From NCBI GenBank assembly GCA_945901795.1, contig CAMDLP010000012.1, forward strand, positions 1-63,820: a stretch of DNA of 63,820 bases, given 5' to 3'. A model generated the notes under the pieces. The model did no database searches. It saw nothing but the letters and a program-made list of their open reading frames with translations, and was not told the DNA's origin. Origin of the DNA: Akkermansia muciniphila (GTDB taxonomy: Bacteria; Verrucomicrobiota; Verrucomicrobiia; Verrucomicrobiales; Akkermansiaceae). The translations under genes and the position numbers were made by a program. Of the stretch, positions 61,346 to 63,820 are shown piece by piece (the first letter of the stretch is position 1; each line of letters starts with the position of its first letter).

Positions 61346-62479
61346 TCACTCTGCGACTCGTGATTCGTGATAGCACCGCAGCACCCGCGGCGTGATGCCG
61401 GTGAAAACCTCCCAGACGATGGTGCCCGCCTTGGCCGCAATCCCGGCTACCGGGATGTTAGGACCGAAGATTTCAACCTCGTCGCCTTCCACCACGTCTT
61501 CCGCCGCGGTGACATCGACCATCATCTGGTCCATGGTGACCCGGCCGAGAATCGGCAGGCGGCGGCCGCGGATCCACACGTCCGCGCCGTTTCCAGAGAC
61601 TTGGCGCGGGTAGCCGTCGCCGTAGCCGATGCCGACGGTGGCGACCCGCGTCGGCCGCGTGGTCACGAACTGCCGCCCGTAGGAAATCCCGTGTCCGGCC
61701 GGCAAGATGCGGACCAGCGTGACCCGTGACTTCAAGGTCATCACCGTCACCAGTTTTGCCTGAAATCCGGGCAGCGGCGAAACCCCGTAAAGCATCAGGC
61801 CGGGGCGGGAAAGGTTGCACGGGCCTTGGTCGAACCCTAACAATCCAGCACTGTTGGAAAGATGCATCCACTTGAAACGCTCCGCGCCGCCGAGCTCGCG
61901 GATGATCGCGTGGAAGCGCTCGAACTGAAGCAAGGTGAACTCCGCGTCCTCATCCGCCGAGGGCAAGTGCGAGCCGATCCCCTCGATCTCCAGGTTTTCC
62001 ATGCGCTCTAGCAGCGCGAGTTTTTCCGGCAAGTGATCCGCCACGAATCCGCCGCGGCCCATGCCGGTGTCCACCGCGAGATGGACCTTGAGGCGCTTGC
62101 CGTGGTTGGCGGCGATGCGGTTGAAATGCTCCGCCTCGGCGATCGAGGAAACGCACGGCGTCCACTCGCGGGCGACGATTTCCTCGCGCTCTTCCGACCA
62201 GGTCGCTCCGAGCAGATAGATGCGGGTCGCCACGCCCGCATTGCTGATGCGGCGGGCCTCGCCGACATTGGCGACACCGAAAAACTCGATGTTCTCGGTG
62301 GCCAGCGCCTTGGCGATTTCCTCCAGGCCATGCCCGTAAGCCCCAGCCTTCACCACCGCCATCAATCCGCCGCCGAACGCCTCGCGGGCGACGGCCAGGT
62401 TCTTTCTCAGCGCGCCGAGGTCGATCTCCGCCCAGGCGCGCGGCGGGGAAACTGGAAACGGTTCGTTCACGTTGGCCAA
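61346..62479 (-). CDS. alr: Alanine racemase
   Basis: A 377-residue PLP enzyme supplying D-alanine for peptidoglycan. Opens AWAEIDLGALRKNLAVAREA; the PLP lysine lies in LMAVVKAGAYGHGLEE, where the usual Asn of VKANAYGHG is replaced by Gly. The catalytic tyrosine is in AGHGISYGRQFVT; GRVTMDQMMVDVT is the C-terminal MDQ motif. The stop is close to the gene-free 146 bases after the DUF4250 gene. It is one base from the M29 gene end. Confidence 0.96.
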   Translation of the reverse strand: MANVNEPFPVSPPRAWAEIDLGALRKNLAVAREAFGGGLMAVVKAGAYGHGLEEIAKALATENIEFFGVANVGEARRISNAGVATRIYLLGATWSEEREEIVAREWTPCVSSIAEAEHFNRIAANHGKRLKVHLAVDTGMGRGGFVADHLPEKLALLERMENLEIEGIGSHLPSADEDAEFTLLQFERFHAIIRELGGAERFKWMHLSNSAGLLGFDQGPCNLSRPGLMLYGVSPLPGFQAKLVTVMTLKSRVTLVRILPAGHGISYGRQFVTTRPTRVATVGIGYGDGYPRQVSGNGADVWIRGRRLPILGRVTMDQMMVDVTAAEDVVEGDEVEIFGPNIPVAGIAAKAGTIVWEVFTGITPRVLRCYHESRVAE

Positions 62480-62480
62480 G

Positions 62481-63581
62481 CTATCCGTTGAGTTTTTCCA
62501 AGGCTTTTGGCAGGAAGATGCCGTCTTTGCGGATGAGCTTTCCGTCGAAGTAAATCCCGCCGCCGCCCCAGTCCTTGCGCTGGATGCTGACCATGTCCCA
62601 GTGGACTTGCGAGCGGTTGCCGTTGTCGGCGTCTTCGTAGGCCTGGCCGGGGGTGAAGTGGAAGGAGCCGCAGATTTTCTCGTCGAAGAGGATGTCGCGC
62701 ATCGGCTCGCGGATGACCGGGTGGAAGCCGAGGGCGAACTCGCCGATGTAGCGCGCGCCTTCGTCGCTATCGAGGATCTTGTTGAGCTCCTTGGTACGGG
62801 CTCCGGCTTCGGCCTTGATGATTTTCCCCTTGGAAAACTCCAGGCGGATGCCGTCGAAGGGAATGCCCTGATAGATTGTGGGGGCGTTGTAGAAGATGTG
62901 GCCTTCCACGGAATCGCGGACGGGGGAGGTGAAGACCTCGCCGTCGGGGATGTTATAATTTCCGCCGGAGGTGAGCGCGTTGATGCCTTTGATAGAAAAG
63001 CGCAGGTCGGTGCCGGGGCCTTTGATGTGCACGCTCTCCGTCTTGTCCATCAGCTTTTTGAGCGCGTTCATGGCGGGGATCAGCGCCTTGTAGTCGAGCA
63101 GGCAGACGTCGAAATAGAAGTTTTCAAAAGCTTCGGTGCTCATCCCGGCCTGTTGAGCCATCGAGGAGGATGGCCAGCGCAGGACGCACCACTTGGTCTT
63201 CTTGATGCGGTGGTCGAGGACCGGGCGCATGTGTTTCATGGCCAGGCGCATGCGGTCCGCAGGCACGTCGGAGTTTTCGGCGATGTTGCCGCCGCCACGG
63301 ACGGCGATGTAGGCGTCCATGTCCTTCATCTCGGCGAGCAGGTGTTTGGCGAGGATTTGATACTGGGGGTCCTCAGCGCCTTTCAGCATTTCACGGGTGA
63401 CGCGGCTTTGATGAACTTTAACAAAGGGCAGCGCGCCCTTGGCCCGAGCCTCGCGGATGAGGGCGATCCCGATGGAATCCGGGACGTCGTAGAGATCGAT
63501 GAGGACTTTCTCACCCTTTTTCAGGTAGGTGGAGTAGCGGACCAGTTGGCGGGCGAGGGCGTCGATGCGGGTGTCGTGCAT
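62481..63581 (-). CDS. M29-family aminopeptidase (thermophilic type)
   Basis: A 366-residue metalloaminopeptidase. Metal-site blocks: [19 protein letters not shown] (Glu/His region), [36 protein letters not shown], and the end [20 protein letters not shown] with HWDM. Length fits the AmpS/T/PepS group (about 370-410). ATG 63581 ([14 protein letters not shown]) is typical. It is adjacent to alr (one base), likely the same transcript. Confidence 0.92.
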   Translation of the reverse strand: MHDTRIDALARQLVRYSTYLKKGEKVLIDLYDVPDSIGIALIREARAKGALPFVKVHQSRVTREMLKGAEDPQYQILAKHLLAEMKDMDAYIAVRGGGNIAENSDVPADRMRLAMKHMRPVLDHRIKKTKWCVLRWPSSSMAQQAGMSTEAFENFYFDVCLLDYKALIPAMNALKKLMDKTESVHIKGPGTDLRFSIKGINALTSGGNYNIPDGEVFTSPVRDSVEGHIFYNAPTIYQGIPFDGIRLEFSKGKIIKAEAGARTKELNKILDSDEGARYIGEFALGFHPVIREPMRDILFDEKICGSFHFTPGQAYEDADNGNRSQVHWDMVSIQRKDWGGGGIYFDGKLIRKDGIFLPKALEKLNG

Positions 63582-63780
63582 GGGTGTTGGATAGCGATGG
63601 AATCCGGGTTTTCCAAGCGCCAAGTCGGGGTGCGGGGATTTGGAGATTAGGCACCGCGAATCTGGCGAATCTCAGGGCGGTTGCCCGGAAATCAGCCATG
63701 GTCGATGTTCATTGGCGATTTAAGAAAATACTAGACATTGGCCTCCGTTTTGGCAGTTTCAGCCTGCCATGGAAACACTT

Positions 63781-63820
63781 ATGACCAAATCCGCCCTCGT
63801 TGTCGACCACCTCGTCCTAC
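63781..63820 (+). CDS. Partial gene running off the window
   Basis: ATG 63781 (or an in-frame ATG at 63769) begins MTKSALVVDHLVL and is still open at the edge. The sequence is too short to name; the hydrophobic strand after the start would fit an ABC ATPase or a regulator. A GGAAAC motif just upstream is a weak ribosome site. Confidence 0.4.
   Translation, partial: MTKSALVVDHLVL

Noticed and set aside
62472-63650. Plus-strand 392-residue frame opposite the M29 aminopeptidase
   Set aside because: Antisense shadow; no family features.

Overview
The window is a GC-rich bacterial chromosome segment whose gene content points to the phylum Verrucomicrobiota (order Verrucomicrobiales, Luteolibacter/Haloferula-like). 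The support is: many secreted acetylesterase, ThuA and SGNH-type hydrolases; a PEP-CTERM sorting tail (surviving only as a remnant); a BY-kinase/Wza exopolysaccharide export set; an EboD-type cyclase; tiny basic ribosomal proteins; and weak Shine-Dalgarno sequences with frequent GTG/TTG starts. The assignment is an inference from families, not from an rRNA gene, since none is present.

Layout. 1-620: a TraX-like gene cut off after 39 codons, then 21-bp and 9-bp tandem repeats running up to ychF. 0.6-7.9 kb: ychF (+), then recG, a DUF971 protein, yggS, tail-specific protease prc and a PDZ protein, all on the minus strand. 7.9-13 kb: an exopolysaccharide export block (Wza-like, Wzc-like tyrosine autokinase, outer-membrane barrel) followed by a secreted alanine-rich repeat protein and tRNA-Gly. 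13.3-16 kb (minus): Nif3-like protein, RluA-type pseudouridine synthase, a 34-residue mS38/bS22-like protein and hisG. 16-21.7 kb (plus): N-carbamoylputrescine amidase, an LTA-synthase-like phosphotransferase, a membrane methyltransferase, a GH10-like lipoprotein/secreted hydrolase and a conserved unknown. 21.7-22.4 kb is a gene-free junk region holding a group II intron reverse-transcriptase fragment and a structured dispersed repeat.

22.4-28.7 kb: ExbD/ExbB/TonB-like transducer (minus), diverging from ilvB-ilvN (plus); a PEP-CTERM tail remnant, pgsA, an entericidin-like lipoprotein and rpmJ (YkgO type). 28.7-35.7 kb: tcdA followed by a secreted hydrolase group in which three of six members are visibly damaged (SGNH hydrolase with an internal deletion, a truncated PDZ-type protein, a split metallophosphoesterase). 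35.7-42.7 kb is housekeeping: Nudix hydrolase, EboD-like cyclase, Sel1-repeat protein, coaB, inositol-phosphatase family, ispF, TPR protein and recO. 43-46 kb: a minimal AraC-type regulator behind a structured leader, a proline-rich lipoprotein, a squalene/phytoene synthase-family enzyme and lepB.

46-56.7 kb holds two divergent peptide-ABC operons: a Yej-type set with separate OppD and OppF ATPases on the minus strand, and an OppABC set without any ATPase on the plus strand. The simplest reading is that they share the ATPases. 56.8-57.8 kb is a tight two-gene module with a nucleotidyltransferase-like second gene, a candidate toxin-antitoxin pair. The window closes with an MFS (hexuronate-type) transporter, ruvA, a spermidine-synthase-like protein, a DUF4250 protein, alr, an M29 aminopeptidase and the first codons of another gene. 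No intact mobile element, CRISPR array or phage was found. The most unusual items are the covarying dispersed hairpin repeat, the alanine repeat protein, the nucleotidyltransferase pair, the structured AraC leader and the cluster of internally deleted hydrolases.
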